A stretch of DNA of 64,000 nucleotides, from contig CANNZV010001468.1 of assembly GCA_947561585.1 (NCBI GenBank), forward strand, positions 1-64,000. The letters run 5' to 3'. This document shows, piece by piece, positions 45,908 through 55,606 of the stretch. Position 1 is the first letter of the stretch. Every line of letters begins with the position of its first letter. The notes beneath the pieces were generated by a model, which was not told the DNA's origin, ran no database searches, and saw only the letters and a list, made by a program, of their open reading frames with translations. The position numbers were made by a program, and so were the translations under genes. The stretch is from Caprella mutica. Taxonomy: Eukaryota > Arthropoda > Malacostraca > Amphipoda > Caprellidae.

Positions 45908-47785
45908 ATGAAGAACTTACTATGCGCATTGTGTGTATTCCTATTTTCCTACCCCTTATTTTCACAACCAAATTTTACTGCTCAAGACATTGTACCACCA
46001 TACCATCAACCATTTCGACTGAGTATCAATCCTAACTTTAATGGTAGTCAATGGACTGACCAAATGTTGGCTGATCTTGCTGCCGGAAACCCTGACAAAG
46101 GAGTTGAAGGTGTAGGTATCAAATCTTTCCGTGTCCCTTTACCCGAAAATTTCCTAGAATATTGGGGATATCATATTAGAGTGGATGCCTTTGATCATTA
46201 TGGAGCCGTTGGTTTGTTAGATAATACTGTTTTTCTGGAAGCACCATCAGAGGAGCACCGAGATTCGACTTATTATTGTGCAAATCAACCATCTGCTATG
46301 TTTGCAAATATGTATGAATCTATTTGGGATGATGGAGAAAATGGTACACCTGTAAATGATGAGAATTATGCCGCATTATATATCTACAAAACTGTTACAC
46401 TTTATAAGGATCATGTGCGGTTTTGGGAAATTTGGAATGAACCAGATTTGGATAATTTTGGAAATGGATGGAAGCCACCTAGTATAGAAGGTAACTGGTA
46501 TGATAATATTCCTGACCCTTGCGAGATTCAATTGAGAGCACCAGTATTTCATTATATTCGTCTATTGAGAATTGCTTATGAGGTAATTAAGTCTATTGAT
46601 CCAGAGGCTTATGTCACCGTTGGAGGATTAGGATATGAAAGTTTTTTAGATATAATTTTAAGGTATACCGATAACCCAAATGGGGGAGAAGTGTCAGCGG
46701 AATATCCTTTAAAAGGAGGCGCATATTTTGATGTCTTGAGTTATCATGTATATCCTCATATCAATGGTAGTTTAAAAGTTTGGGATAATAGTATTAATGG
46801 TTTTGCTTATTCTCGCCATTCAGATGCAGCAGTTGGTGGAGCAATCGGTTTGAAAAATAAATTTGAAAATATATTGTTACAATATGGATATGATGATGAG
46901 ATTTTCCCTAAAAAGATTTTTATTTTAACCGAAACAACTGTCCCTCGCAAGAAGCTAGAAGATTATATTGGTTCAGATGCTGCAGCCCGAAATTTTGCAA
47001 TGAAAATACAAATAGCAGCTTATCAAAATGACATAAAACAAATTGCAATTTATCAATTAGCGGATCAAAATCATTATGATGTTGCTTCTAATTGGTTGGA
47101 GATGGCAGGATTATATCAGATAATCTCAGGCTCACAACCTTATGATGTAACGCCCAATGAATCAGGAATAGGTTGTAAAACAATGTCCGATTTAGTTTTT
47201 GGAAAAAGGTATGATTCTGAATTAACAACAACTTTGGATTTACCTGCTAATGTTCAAGGAGGAGCATTTGTTGATTTAAATAACAATGATACTACATTTG
47301 TAATTTGGGCAGAAACCAATACCGATGAATCAGAAATAGCAACGGCTAATTTTTCTTTTCCAGAATCATTTAATTATACAACATTGGAAAAAAGAAAATG
47401 GGATTTTTCGAAAACCGATGAGGTAACAATAATTTCTCCTGAAAATATTTCATTAACTGGAGACCCTATTTTTTTCAAAGGTATAGTTGGAGGCAACCCC
47501 GTTAATCCAAATGTGGAAGATCTGACTCAAAATGTACTGGTTCAGCCTAATCCGTTTAATGATTATTTTCAGGTTAAGTTTGAATTGAAAAAGGAAAGTG
47601 ATCTAGTTTTAGAATTATTTAATATGCAAGGAATAAAAGTTTATGAATGGACTCAAGAAGGAATGGCTGCGGAAGTTCATACCTTAACCATCGAAGATTC
47701 GCAATATTTTGCAGCAGGAATGTATATTGGAAGAATTTTAATTAATGGGAAAAGGCCTTTGGATTTTAAGATTTTGAAACTGTAG
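45908..47785 (+). CDS. Secreted glycoside-hydrolase-like TIM barrel with T9SS tail
   Basis: The 625-residue protein has a signal peptide (about 1-20, PLFSQ). The barrel (about 35-390) carries the clan GH-A hallmarks: acid/base Glu178 in FWEIWNEPDLD, VLSYHVYP (about 275-282) and candidate nucleophile Glu342 in IFILTETTVP. This is consistent with GH39/GH5-like retaining glycosidases; the exact family cannot be set without comparison. The body continues with a beta-sandwich (about 450-530) and a C-terminal Por tail (about 545-625; VQPNPFNDYFQVKFEL, LELFNMQGIKVYEWTQ, AAGMYIGRILINGKRPLDF). It likely acts on extracellular polysaccharide. It stands between a large hairpin upstream and a family hairpin downstream. 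Confidence 0.85.
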   Translation: MKNLLCALCVFLFSYPLFSQPNFTAQDIVPPYHQPFRLSINPNFNGSQWTDQMLADLAAGNPDKGVEGVGIKSFRVPLPENFLEYWGYHIRVDAFDHYGAVGLLDNTVFLEAPSEEHRDSTYYCANQPSAMFANMYESIWDDGENGTPVNDENYAALYIYKTVTLYKDHVRFWEIWNEPDLDNFGNGWKPPSIEGNWYDNIPDPCEIQLRAPVFHYIRLLRIAYEVIKSIDPEAYVTVGGLGYESFLDIILRYTDNPNGGEVSAEYPLKGGAYFDVLSYHVYPHINGSLKVWDNSINGFAYSRHSDAAVGGAIGLKNKFENILLQYGYDDEIFPKKIFILTETTVPRKKLEDYIGSDAAARNFAMKIQIAAYQNDIKQIAIYQLADQNHYDVASNWLEMAGLYQIISGSQPYDVTPNESGIGCKTMSDLVFGKRYDSELTTTLDLPANVQGGAFVDLNNNDTTFVIWAETNTDESEIATANFSFPESFNYTTLEKRKWDFSKTDEVTIISPENISLTGDPIFFKGIVGGNPVNPNVEDLTQNVLVQPNPFNDYFQVKFELKKESDLVLELFNMQGIKVYEWTQEGMAAEVHTLTIEDSQYFAAGMYIGRILINGKRPLDFKILKL

Positions 47786-47866
47786 TATTGAGTATTGGGA
47801 TGGTGTGTATTGGGTATTGTGATGTAAATATTAGGTCACAATACTCAATACACATCATCTCAATAC
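47784..47866. repeat. GTATTGGGTATTG-family hairpin between convergent genes
   Basis: GTATTGAGTATTGGGATGGT... (47784-47822) pairs with TCACAATACTCAATACACAT... (47836-47866) imperfectly. The right arm abuts the stop codon of the minus-strand gene at 47868, and the left arm overlaps the stop of the GH gene. Confidence 0.8.
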
Positions 47867-47867
47867 A

Positions 47868-48965
47868 TTAAGATAGTCGATTTAAAATACTCTCCACATA
47901 TTCAATTCGATATTGAATCATATCTCTTTTTCCTTGCTTAATTAATTTTTCGATGGTTAAAAAATTTCTAGGCTTTTTAGGATTGTATTTAAAAATCCGA
48001 TAAGCTTTAGCAATTTCATTGATTGCACTAATGGAGCTTTTTTCAAATTCTTTTTGATGCCCTTCTTTTACCGCTTCCAAGTAATATTTTAATCCTAATA
48101 ATTGCATCTTTTTTCGATCTTCAATCGAAATATCTTCTTTTGAAAAATTAGGATGATTGAGGTAAGCTTTCCCTAATAAAGTATTTGTTAATTTTTGATT
48201 TTGGTCAAAAGTTTTGATAAACTCCTGAAGTAAATCGAAATCATTTTTATTTTCTAGAAGATGCAATGTAAAAGGAGTACCCGATTTATCATAGGAATTG
48301 GCAATTAGGTGCAGAAGTTGATGACGTGATTCCGTATGGTCATCGTGGAGAAGCGCTTTTTGATAACTTTTATCAGTTAATAATTTTTGAAAATTCTTCT
48401 TTCCTTGTTCATAATTTTTTGTGGAAATCCAAGTACTAGTTTGTTGGGTAAAAGTAGCGATATCAACTGGAGATATATTTACCTCTTTAGTTCGATTCTC
48501 CGATGTTGGATTTGAAATTAATTTCTCTTTTTTTTCTGAAGATGCGGAAGGAGAAATATTTTGATTAATAATTTTCTTTTTTGCTTTATGTTCGACCATT
48601 TTATCATCAATAAAACTATTGATAGCATACAGTTGATAACTGGTATAGGCCAAGATTCCAAATAAAACAAATCCTGCAACCGTAAAAATCTTTGGGTATG
48701 AAACTTTATCTAAAAAAGGAATAGATTCTTGAGTAATGTTTGGAACTTCAATTCCAATAGGTATTTGCCTTTTCTCATGATAAAAACATGATTCATTTTG
48801 ACAATGATATTCTAAACTAGTATTTCCATTTGCACTAATTTTCTTTTTAGAAATAAGTTTATGATTGCATTCAGGATTAGGGCAAGCAAGATTGCCATGT
48901 TCCTTAATGGCATCTTCAATGTTTTTTACAAAATCAGATTTCGGATGGTGGTTTTGAAGAGGCAT
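47868..48965 (-). CDS. Zinc-ribbon, single-TM protein with a helical C-terminal region
   Basis: The 365-residue protein starts with a cytoplasmic zinc-ribbon-like segment (about 25-65): LACPNPECNHKL and YHCQNESCFYH give two CxxxxC pairs 25 residues apart. A TM helix follows (about 98-115, GFVLFGILAYTSYQLYAI), then a charged linker and about 220 helical residues (about 145-365) with TPR-like turns (YEQGKKNFQKLLTDKSYQKA, LGLKYYLEAVKEGHQKEFEK). The layout resembles a membrane-tethered scaffold with a cytoplasmic metal module. No family recognised. Both ends abut GTATTG-family hairpins. Confidence 0.75.
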   Translation of the reverse strand: MPLQNHHPKSDFVKNIEDAIKEHGNLACPNPECNHKLISKKKISANGNTSLEYHCQNESCFYHEKRQIPIGIEVPNITQESIPFLDKVSYPKIFTVAGFVLFGILAYTSYQLYAINSFIDDKMVEHKAKKKIINQNISPSASSEKKEKLISNPTSENRTKEVNISPVDIATFTQQTSTWISTKNYEQGKKNFQKLLTDKSYQKALLHDDHTESRHQLLHLIANSYDKSGTPFTLHLLENKNDFDLLQEFIKTFDQNQKLTNTLLGKAYLNHPNFSKEDISIEDRKKMQLLGLKYYLEAVKEGHQKEFEKSSISAINEIAKAYRIFKYNPKKPRNFLTIEKLIKQGKRDMIQYRIEYVESILNRLS

Positions 48966-49217
48966 GAACAGATTTTATTTAGGATTCAAATAAGGTGAAA
49001 AATTAATATTATTATTCCACATATTTAAATTTTTTCACATATTTATTTTTTAAATGATTTTTTTCTGGTTTGGCATATTGATTTTTATTACCGAAATAGA
49101 AAAGAAAGTGACAGAAAGAATATTTGAATTTTGCTTAGATTTGCGATTGAATATTTTTTGACAAAAAACATCTATACGATATGATTAATTCAAGTTGCGA
49201 ATAATTTGATTTGAGAC
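48966..49217. other. Divergent intergenic interval
   Basis: Upstream of the minus-strand zinc-ribbon gene; AT-rich with no ORF. The hairpin at 49218-49270 and the promoter at 49286-49317 follow. Confidence 0.5.
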
Positions 49218-49270
49218 GATGTGTAATAGGTATTGAGACTACGAACCATTCTCAATACCCAATACACATC
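49218..49270. repeat. GTATTGGGTATTG-family hairpin upstream of the kynurenine cluster
   Basis: GATGTGTAATAGGTATTGAG (49218-49237) pairs with CTCAATACCCAATACACATC (49251-49270) with one mismatch. It lies just upstream of the predicted cluster promoter. Confidence 0.8.
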
Positions 49271-49285
49271 ATCCCAATACTATTT

Positions 49286-49317
49286 TTTGAACACAAAATC
49301 ATCAATCAATAGTTTTC
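49286..49317 (+). promoter_or_regulatory. Candidate promoter of the tryptophan-degradation cluster
   Basis: TTTG (49286-49289), 20-base spacer, TAGTTTTC (49310-49317, one base off TAnnTTTG). The start codon of the first gene is 37 bases further on. Confidence 0.4.
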
Positions 49318-49353
49318 CGCAACTTTAAAAGTTAGTTACACTAAAGGAAATAT

Positions 49354-50214
49354 ATGAAAAATGTAAAATTAAGAATAGGAGGAGTACCTGAGCATTTCAA
49401 TTTACCGATACATTTAGCAAAAGAACAAGGACAATTTGAGGGACGAGGTATCGAAATAGAATGGACAACATTCAGAGGAGGTACTGGGCAAATGACCAAA
49501 GCACTTCGCAATGATGAAGTTGATTTATGTATATTATTGACCGAAGGAATTATTGCTGATATTATCAATGGCAACAAAAGTAAGATCATCAGTAATTATG
49601 TTACCACTCCTTTGACTTGGGGAATTCATACTGGAGTGAATAATCCCATTCAAAGTTATAAAGAGATTTTTGACAAAAAATATGCGATCAGTCGTTTTGG
49701 ATCAGGTTCTCATTTGATGGCAATAGTGGATGCTAATAGTAAGTCTCATCAATTAAAAACAGAACAATTTGAGGTGATTAAAAATTTGGATGGTGCCATA
49801 AAATCTTTAACAAATTTAGAGTCCGATATTTTTTATTGGGAAAAATATACAACTAAGCCCTATGTGGATTCAGGTATTTTAAAAAGGGTAGGAGAATACG
49901 TTACACCTTGGTCTTGTTTTGTAGTTGCAGCAACAGATAAGATTTTAGATGAACAACCCAATAATGTAATTAGATTGTTACGAACTATTCATGATAGTTG
50001 TGATTCTTTTATGCAAAATGAAAATGCAATAGCCATGGTGAGTGAAAGATACCAACAAAAAATGGAGGATGTAGAACGTTGGTACCATAGCACGGAATGG
50101 GCAATGCATGGTTGGGTAAGTGATAAAATGGTAAAAAGTATTGTTTATCATTTAAAACTAGCTGGGATTATTGGGGTAGACCAAGTGATACCTGAATTAA
50201 TATGGAAGCGGTGA
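49354..50214 (+). CDS. Cytoplasmic SBP-like (NMT1/THI5-like) protein
   Basis: The 286-residue protein has the periplasmic-binding-protein fold of the NMT1/THI5/SsuA type: KLRIGGVPEHFNLPIHLAKE, GRGIEIEWTTFRGGTGQMT, NDEVDLCILLTEGIIADIIN, then KKYAISRFGSGSHLMAIVDA and DSGILKRVGEYVTPWSCFVV. It has no signal peptide or lipobox and no ABC permease or ATPase nearby, so it is unlikely to be a classical transport receptor. It leads the co-directional tryptophan-degradation cluster (40 bases before the dioxygenase) and could sense or process a pathway compound, as Thi5-type folds can be enzymatic. Function here is an open question. Confidence 0.8.
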   Translation: MKNVKLRIGGVPEHFNLPIHLAKEQGQFEGRGIEIEWTTFRGGTGQMTKALRNDEVDLCILLTEGIIADIINGNKSKIISNYVTTPLTWGIHTGVNNPIQSYKEIFDKKYAISRFGSGSHLMAIVDANSKSHQLKTEQFEVIKNLDGAIKSLTNLESDIFYWEKYTTKPYVDSGILKRVGEYVTPWSCFVVAATDKILDEQPNNVIRLLRTIHDSCDSFMQNENAIAMVSERYQQKMEDVERWYHSTEWAMHGWVSDKMVKSIVYHLKLAGIIGVDQVIPELIWKR

Positions 50215-50253
50215 TTTAATTAATTTTTTTGGTAAAATAAATGAGAAAATAAA

Positions 50254-51396
50254 ATGGAAGAAGAAGCAAAAAAATATTCTACGATTCATTATAAAAATTA
50301 TTTGGAGTTAGATAAAATACTTGATGCGCAGCATTTACGAAGTGAAGCTGTAGATGGAAAACCCGCACATGAAGAAATGTTATTTATCATTGTTCACCAA
50401 GCCTACGAACTATGGTTCAAACAAATCATCCATGAACTGGAATCCGTCCTTGATTTATTTCGACAAGATAACGTGGATGAAAAAAGTATTGGGACTTCAA
50501 TTGGCAGATTAAAAAGAGTTGTTGAAATTCAAAAACTCCTTATCGACCAAATTGGAATCATGGAAACAATGACTCCATTAGATTTTTTAGAATTTCGACA
50601 TCACCTATTTCCTGCTTCAGGATTCCAAAGTTTTCAATTTAGAATGATTGAAAATTTACTAGGCTTAAAAGACGATAAAAGGATCACTTATAATGGATGT
50701 CCTTACCATTCGGTTTTTGATGAACCTAACAAAGTAAAGTTAGAAGCAGCAAGTAATGAAGGTACTTTATTTGAAGCTGTTGAAGATTGGTTGGAGCGAA
50801 CACCATTTATTGAATTAGGCGATTTCGACTTTTTAGAGTCCTACAAAGAATCCGTAGATAGAATGTTAGAAAAAGAGCAGAAAGGAATAATGGATTCTAG
50901 TTATTTGGATGACCATGAAAAAGAAATGCGATTGAAAATGCTAGGAAATACCAATACTTATTTCCAATCGGTATTGGATAAAGATCATCATACTCAAATG
51001 CAGTGGGAAGGAAAAGTTCGATTAAGTTATGATGCTACAATAGCGGCCTTGTTTATCAATTTATATAGAGATGAACCGATTCTTCATTTGCCATTTCAGT
51101 TACTGACTTGCTTTGTCGAAATAGATGAAGCCTTTACCTCATGGCGTCACCGTCATGCTCAAATGGTACTTCGAATGCTAGGAAACAAAGTTGGAACGGG
51201 AGGTTCTTCTGGCCATGGTTATCTTTCTGAAACTGCTGCCAAACACCATATCTTTAAAGACTTACATAGTATTTCAACCTTATTAATTCCAAGATCTGAA
51301 TTACCTGTTTTACCTCCAGAAGTCAAAAAAACATTGGGATACTATTATACTGATAAAATGAATACTCGTAATGATTTCGATGATTTTGAAAATTAA
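50254..51396 (+). CDS. kynA: Tryptophan 2,3-dioxygenase
   Basis: The 380-residue heme enzyme oxidises L-tryptophan to N-formylkynurenine, the first step of the kynurenine pathway. Diagnostic segments are HEEMLFIIVHQAYELWFKQI with distal His48, the MTPLDFLEFRHHLFPASGFQ loop, and the proximal heme ligand His301 in WRHRHAQMVLRMLGNKVGTG, followed by the GTGGSSGHGYL active-site loop. The protein is longer than typical proteobacterial TDO (about 280 residues) and closer to the eukaryote-like and Bacteroidota form. It is the second gene of the cluster. Confidence 0.96.
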   Translation: MEEEAKKYSTIHYKNYLELDKILDAQHLRSEAVDGKPAHEEMLFIIVHQAYELWFKQIIHELESVLDLFRQDNVDEKSIGTSIGRLKRVVEIQKLLIDQIGIMETMTPLDFLEFRHHLFPASGFQSFQFRMIENLLGLKDDKRITYNGCPYHSVFDEPNKVKLEAASNEGTLFEAVEDWLERTPFIELGDFDFLESYKESVDRMLEKEQKGIMDSSYLDDHEKEMRLKMLGNTNTYFQSVLDKDHHTQMQWEGKVRLSYDATIAALFINLYRDEPILHLPFQLLTCFVEIDEAFTSWRHRHAQMVLRMLGNKVGTGGSSGHGYLSETAAKHHIFKDLHSISTLLIPRSELPVLPPEVKKTLGYYYTDKMNTRNDFDDFEN

Positions 51397-51423
51397 TTTT
51401 TTAATTTGAAAGGGGTGAAAATA

Positions 51424-51538
51424 TGGTTTGAAATGGTTTGATGTGGTTTGAATTTGTTTAAACAATCTCAAACAATCTCAAACAATCTCAAACAACCTCA
51501 AACAAATTCAAACAAATTCAAACAACCTCAAACCATAT
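51424..51538. repeat. Decamer tandem array forming a large inverted repeat
   Basis: Seven AACAAYCTCA/AACAAATTCA decamers (51461-51530) follow three or four complementary TGGTTTGAAA-type units (51424-51459). Arms can pair (ATATGGTTTGA with TCAAACCATAT). It separates the dioxygenase and decarboxylase genes; a degenerate relative is at 36266-36366. Confidence 0.85.
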
Positions 51539-51587
51539 CTAAAACCATTTAAATTAAAAGTGCTAATTTCAAATAAAACCAACTAAC

Positions 51588-52655
51588 ATGAAAATTAATG
51601 GACATTCACACCTACTTCCTTACCCAGAGGAAATACCAAAGTTTTTAAAAGAAAAAGAAATATTTTGGATTGATAAAGATCGAAAATATATGTTCCAAAA
51701 AAATTGGAAACGCCCGATTACTGATTCTAGTTTTTTCTTAAATGAAAAATTAGAGTGGATGGAACGTAATGACATTGACCATGCTGTAGTCCTAAATTTA
51801 TCACAGTTGTATGGAAATGGTTTACGGTTGGAAGAAATGAAACAAGCCCTCCGATTTCAAAATGATTTTAATGCAAAAATACAACATTTATATCCTGATA
51901 AATTCACTTGTGGATTTGTAGTTCATTCAGGTTATACGAGAGGTGCGTTATGGGAAATGGAACGATGTGTAGAAGTTTTGGGATTAAAAGTTTTATGTCT
52001 GCCGACTCATTTTATGGATTCAATTGGGACATGGCGTTGTATTTTCGATCAAGACATTGAACCCATTTTAGAACTAGCTAATAAATATAAATTAGCGATT
52101 GAGATTCATCCCTACGATGGAGAAAAGTTTATTCACTTAGAGAATACAGCTTGGCGATTTCACCTAGTTTGGATGTTGGCACAATGTGCAGATGCTTATC
52201 ATTTTTTCACCCTAAAAGGTTATCAAGAAAAATACCCAGACATTCGAGTTTGTTTTGCTCATGGAGGCCAGTTGGCTCAAATAAATTTAGGACGTAGGAT
52301 TCAAGGATTTGATGGAAGACCTGATTTGTTTGAAGGAATGGTGCACCCACGAAAAGCAGTTGGACACCCAAATATTTACTTTGATACTCTTGTTCATGAT
52401 ACTTTTTCTTTAGAATTGATGGTCAAAAGATTGGGCGGAACAGACCAAATTTTGATGGGACTAGATGATCCATACCCTTTGGGCGAAATGGAAAGTGACC
52501 CACAATCTTCTTACCCTGGGAAAATTTTAGACCTAGCAGTTGATGAAGATATTATTAATAAGCAGCAGCATAAAGAAATTTGGAAAAATAATGTTTTGAG
52601 GTGGTTAGGAATCGAACAAGATCCAAGTTTAAAAGAAAGATTGAAATTAGAGTAA
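51588..52655 (+). CDS. 2-amino-3-carboxymuconate-6-semialdehyde decarboxylase (ACMSD-like)
   Basis: The 355-residue amidohydrolase-superfamily protein carries the ACMSD metal set: N-terminal His6 and His8 (INGHSHLLP), a metal-binding His in IEIHPYDG (about 174-181), the catalytic His in CFAHGGQ (about 222-228) and a metal Asp in GLDDPYPLGE (about 295-304). ACMSD removes CO2 from 2-amino-3-carboxymuconate semialdehyde to divert it from quinolinate to the catabolic branch. The surrounding kynureninase and monooxygenase genes strongly support the substrate. Length is as expected for the family. Confidence 0.92.
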   Translation: MKINGHSHLLPYPEEIPKFLKEKEIFWIDKDRKYMFQKNWKRPITDSSFFLNEKLEWMERNDIDHAVVLNLSQLYGNGLRLEEMKQALRFQNDFNAKIQHLYPDKFTCGFVVHSGYTRGALWEMERCVEVLGLKVLCLPTHFMDSIGTWRCIFDQDIEPILELANKYKLAIEIHPYDGEKFIHLENTAWRFHLVWMLAQCADAYHFFTLKGYQEKYPDIRVCFAHGGQLAQINLGRRIQGFDGRPDLFEGMVHPRKAVGHPNIYFDTLVHDTFSLELMVKRLGGTDQILMGLDDPYPLGEMESDPQSSYPGKILDLAVDEDIINKQQHKEIWKNNVLRWLGIEQDPSLKERLKLE

Positions 52656-52728
52656 GACAGATTAATTTAAGTTGCCTAAATATTTTTTAAAATTTACAAT
52701 TTCATGTTGTAGAAAGTATTTTTAATAA

Positions 52729-54012
52729 ATGAAAAACAATACAATTACAAAAGATAAAAACACACTTGCTTTTGCTAAAGAAATGGACGCAACAGATCCT
52801 TTGAAAAAGTTTCGCAGACGTTTTCATATTCCTAAACAAAAGAATGGAAAACCCTATGTTTACCTTTGTGGCAATTCATTAGGCTTGCAACCGAAATCTA
52901 CTAGGAAGTCAATTGACCAAGAATTAAAAGATTGGGAAAACTATGGTGTAGAAGGTCATTTTCATGCAAAGAACCCTTGGATGCCTTATCATGAATTTTT
53001 GACCAAAGCCATGGCAAAAGTAGTAGGCGCAAAACCAATTGAAGTAGTTGTGATGAATACACTTTCCGTCAATCTACATTTGATGATGGTTTCTTTTTAT
53101 CAGCCTACCCAAAAACGAAATAAGATCCTAATTGAATACGATGCATTTCCTTCTGATAAATATGCAGTAGCTTCACAAATTGAATTTCATGGTTACGATC
53201 CAAAGAAAAGTTTGATTGAGTTAAAAGCAAGAGAAGGAGAGGAGTTGCTTAGAATGGAAGACATCGAAAAAGTAATAGAAGAACAAGGTGACGAGATTGC
53301 ACTTATCATGCTTGGCAATACCAACTATTACACAGGGCAGTTTTTTGATATGAAAAAAATCACAAAACTAGGTCATGCAAAAGGTTGTAAAGTTGGTTTT
53401 GATTGTGCGCATGGTGCTGGAAATGTCGATTTGAAATTACATGACTCAGGAGCTGATTTTGCGGTGTGGTGTAGTTATAAATATTTAAACTCAGGACCAG
53501 GTAGTTTAGGAGGATGTTTTGTACATGAACGACATGCGCATAACAAAACACTTCCAAGATTTGCAGGCTGGTGGGGACACAATAAAGAAACTCGTTTTGG
53601 GATGCGAGATGGTTTTGATCCTATTCCAGGAGTGGAGTCATGGCAATTGAGTAATCCACCAATTTTATCGATGGCTGCAATTTGGGCTTCGTTGAAAATT
53701 TTTGAAGAAGCAGGGATGTCCAATTTGAGAAAGAAAGCAAAAAAACTAACAGGATATTTGGAGTATTTGGTAGATGATATTCAGGATGAAAGAATAAAAA
53801 TTATCACACCTCGGAAACCAAAAGAAAGAGGAAGTCAATTATCCATTCAAGTAAAAAGTGCTGATAAATCTCTATTTGATAGGATTACAAAAGCAGGGGT
53901 TATTGCAGATTGGAGAGAACCAGATGTCATTCGTGTGGCTCCGATTGCCTTGTACAATTCTTTTGTTGATGTTTATAATTTTGCTAAAATCCTAAAGAAA
54001 GAATTGGGATAA
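52729..54012 (+). CDS. kynU: Kynureninase
   Basis: The 427-residue PLP-dependent enzyme cleaves (3-hydroxy)kynurenine to (3-hydroxy)anthranilate and alanine. The Schiff-base Lys251 is in CSYKYLNSGPG, the PLP-aspartate in VGFDCAHGAGN (Asp225). Other conserved segments are YLCGNSLGLQPKSTRKSID, NTLSVNLHLMM and RFAGWWGHN. Because kynurenine 3-monooxygenase follows directly, the physiological substrate is probably 3-hydroxykynurenine. The gene is fourth in the cluster, with a 33-base gap to the next. Confidence 0.96.
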   Translation: MKNNTITKDKNTLAFAKEMDATDPLKKFRRRFHIPKQKNGKPYVYLCGNSLGLQPKSTRKSIDQELKDWENYGVEGHFHAKNPWMPYHEFLTKAMAKVVGAKPIEVVVMNTLSVNLHLMMVSFYQPTQKRNKILIEYDAFPSDKYAVASQIEFHGYDPKKSLIELKAREGEELLRMEDIEKVIEEQGDEIALIMLGNTNYYTGQFFDMKKITKLGHAKGCKVGFDCAHGAGNVDLKLHDSGADFAVWCSYKYLNSGPGSLGGCFVHERHAHNKTLPRFAGWWGHNKETRFGMRDGFDPIPGVESWQLSNPPILSMAAIWASLKIFEEAGMSNLRKKAKKLTGYLEYLVDDIQDERIKIITPRKPKERGSQLSIQVKSADKSLFDRITKAGVIADWREPDVIRVAPIALYNSFVDVYNFAKILKKELG

Positions 54013-54045
54013 TTTCCCTTTTGTGGTTCAAAAAAAAGAATAATA

Positions 54046-55404
54046 ATGAAAGAAAAAGTAATCATAATTGGGGCTGGACTTTGTGGAACATTGTTGGCTG
54101 TCCGATTGGCTCAACGAGGCTATCAAGTAAGCCTTCATGAAAAACGTTCGGATATGAGAAGGGAAGAGGTTGATGCAGGGCGCTCCATCAATTTAGCATT
54201 GTCTGCACGAGGTTTGATGGCATTGGATCGAGTAGGATTAAAAGAAGCCGTCATTGATGAATGTATTCCTATGCGAGGTAGAATGATTCATCCATTGGGA
54301 GGAACTCCGTTCCTTTCACCCTATAGCGGAAGAGAGCAAGATTACATTAATTCTGTTTCAAGAGGAGGGCTAAACATTGCTTTACTTGATGAAGCAGAGA
54401 AGTTGCCAAATGTAAAGATCACCTTTGATAGCAAGTGTACTCATGTCGATTTGGAAAATGCAAAAGTGATGTTACAAAATAGAGCAACAGGAGAAAAATC
54501 AGAAGAGCAAGGTGCTATTGTTATTGGTACAGATGGCGCAGGGTCGATAGTTCGAAGGAGCATGATGGGGCAAACAACAAAATTATTATTCAATTATTCG
54601 CAAGACTTTTTACGACATGGTTATAAAGAGTTAAGTATCCATCCTGCAGAAGCTGGAGGTTGGAAAATAGAAAAGAATGCACTTCATATTTTTCCAAGAG
54701 GGCATTTTATGATTATCGCATTACCCAATTTGGATGGGAGTTTTACCTTGACGATGTTTCATCCTTTTGAAGGAGAAATAGGTTTTAACAATCTAAATAC
54801 AAAACCTAAGGTTAAGGCATTTTTTAAAAAATATTTCTCGGAGTTATTGCCATATATTCCACATTACTTGGAAGAGTTTTTTGAAAATCCAATTGGGACT
54901 TTGGGGACTATAAAATGTTACCCTTGGCAAGCTTACGGGAAATCATTAATTATGGGAGATGCTTCTCATGCTATTGTTCCATTTTATGGTCAAGGTATGA
55001 ATGCTTCCTTTGAGGATGTTCGAGTTTTTGATGATATTTTAGATCAATATGAAGGAGATTGGAATAAAGTTCTTTATGAATTTCAAGAATCAAGAGTTGA
55101 TAATGCAAACGCAATTGCAGACTTAGCCATTGATAATTTTCATGAAATGCAAGACCGTGTTGATGATGAAGATTTTATGAAAAAAAGAAAATTGGAAATG
55201 CAATTGGAACAACAATTTCCAGATTATTATTCCAAATATTCATTAGTTACTTTTCGACCTGAATTGCCTTATCAAACTGCAATGGAGCAAGGTAGGGCAC
55301 AAGATGAATTGTTATTAAAAATTTGTTCCACTACTGATTTTGAAAAAATAAAAATAGAAGAAGTGCATCAAGAATTGATTAATCTTGTTGCTTCTAAAGC
55401 ATAG
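54046..55404 (+). CDS. kmo: Kynurenine 3-monooxygenase
   Basis: The 452-residue FAD-dependent aromatic hydroxylase converts kynurenine to 3-hydroxykynurenine with NADPH and O2. The N-terminal dinucleotide motif GAGLCG (8-13), GRSINLALSARGLMALDRVG (about 45-64) and the second FAD motif GDASHAIVPFYGQGMNASFE (about 304-323) are diagnostic. The ARG/Tyr substrate contacts lie in the middle portion. A hydrophobic C-terminal membrane anchor as in the animal enzyme is absent, so it should be soluble. Context in the cluster fixes the role. Confidence 0.95.
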   Translation: MKEKVIIIGAGLCGTLLAVRLAQRGYQVSLHEKRSDMRREEVDAGRSINLALSARGLMALDRVGLKEAVIDECIPMRGRMIHPLGGTPFLSPYSGREQDYINSVSRGGLNIALLDEAEKLPNVKITFDSKCTHVDLENAKVMLQNRATGEKSEEQGAIVIGTDGAGSIVRRSMMGQTTKLLFNYSQDFLRHGYKELSIHPAEAGGWKIEKNALHIFPRGHFMIIALPNLDGSFTLTMFHPFEGEIGFNNLNTKPKVKAFFKKYFSELLPYIPHYLEEFFENPIGTLGTIKCYPWQAYGKSLIMGDASHAIVPFYGQGMNASFEDVRVFDDILDQYEGDWNKVLYEFQESRVDNANAIADLAIDNFHEMQDRVDDEDFMKKRKLEMQLEQQFPDYYSKYSLVTFRPELPYQTAMEQGRAQDELLLKICSTTDFEKIKIEEVHQELINLVASKA

Positions 55405-55449
55405 CTAATTTTAGTTGCGGATAATGAATTCAGGTTTTTTGAATTTTTA

Positions 55450-55535
55450 TTTTTCAACGCAGAGACGCATAGGCGCAGAGAATTTTTCTTTGAAAAATTT
55501 AAAACTCAGCGTCTCTGCGCCTCCGCGTTGAAAAA
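55450..55535. repeat. Inverted repeat of the CGCAGAGACGC type
   Basis: TTCAACGCAGAGACGCATAG... (55453-55480) and ...CGTCTCTGCGCCTCCGCGTTGAA (55509-55532) pair with a few mismatches. The unit resembles the octamer array at 59413 and its downstream complement. It lies between kmo and the RidA-like gene. Confidence 0.8.
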
Positions 55536-55606
55536 TCTATTGGCGAAGCCAATTATCCACATCTTACTTAGGTTAATTATTTTAATTCGTCTAAAAAAAC
55601 ATCAAA

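Noticed and set aside
51461..51530. Possible CRISPR array from regularly repeated decamers
   Set aside because: Units are only 10 bases, adjoin without spacers, and no cas gene is present.
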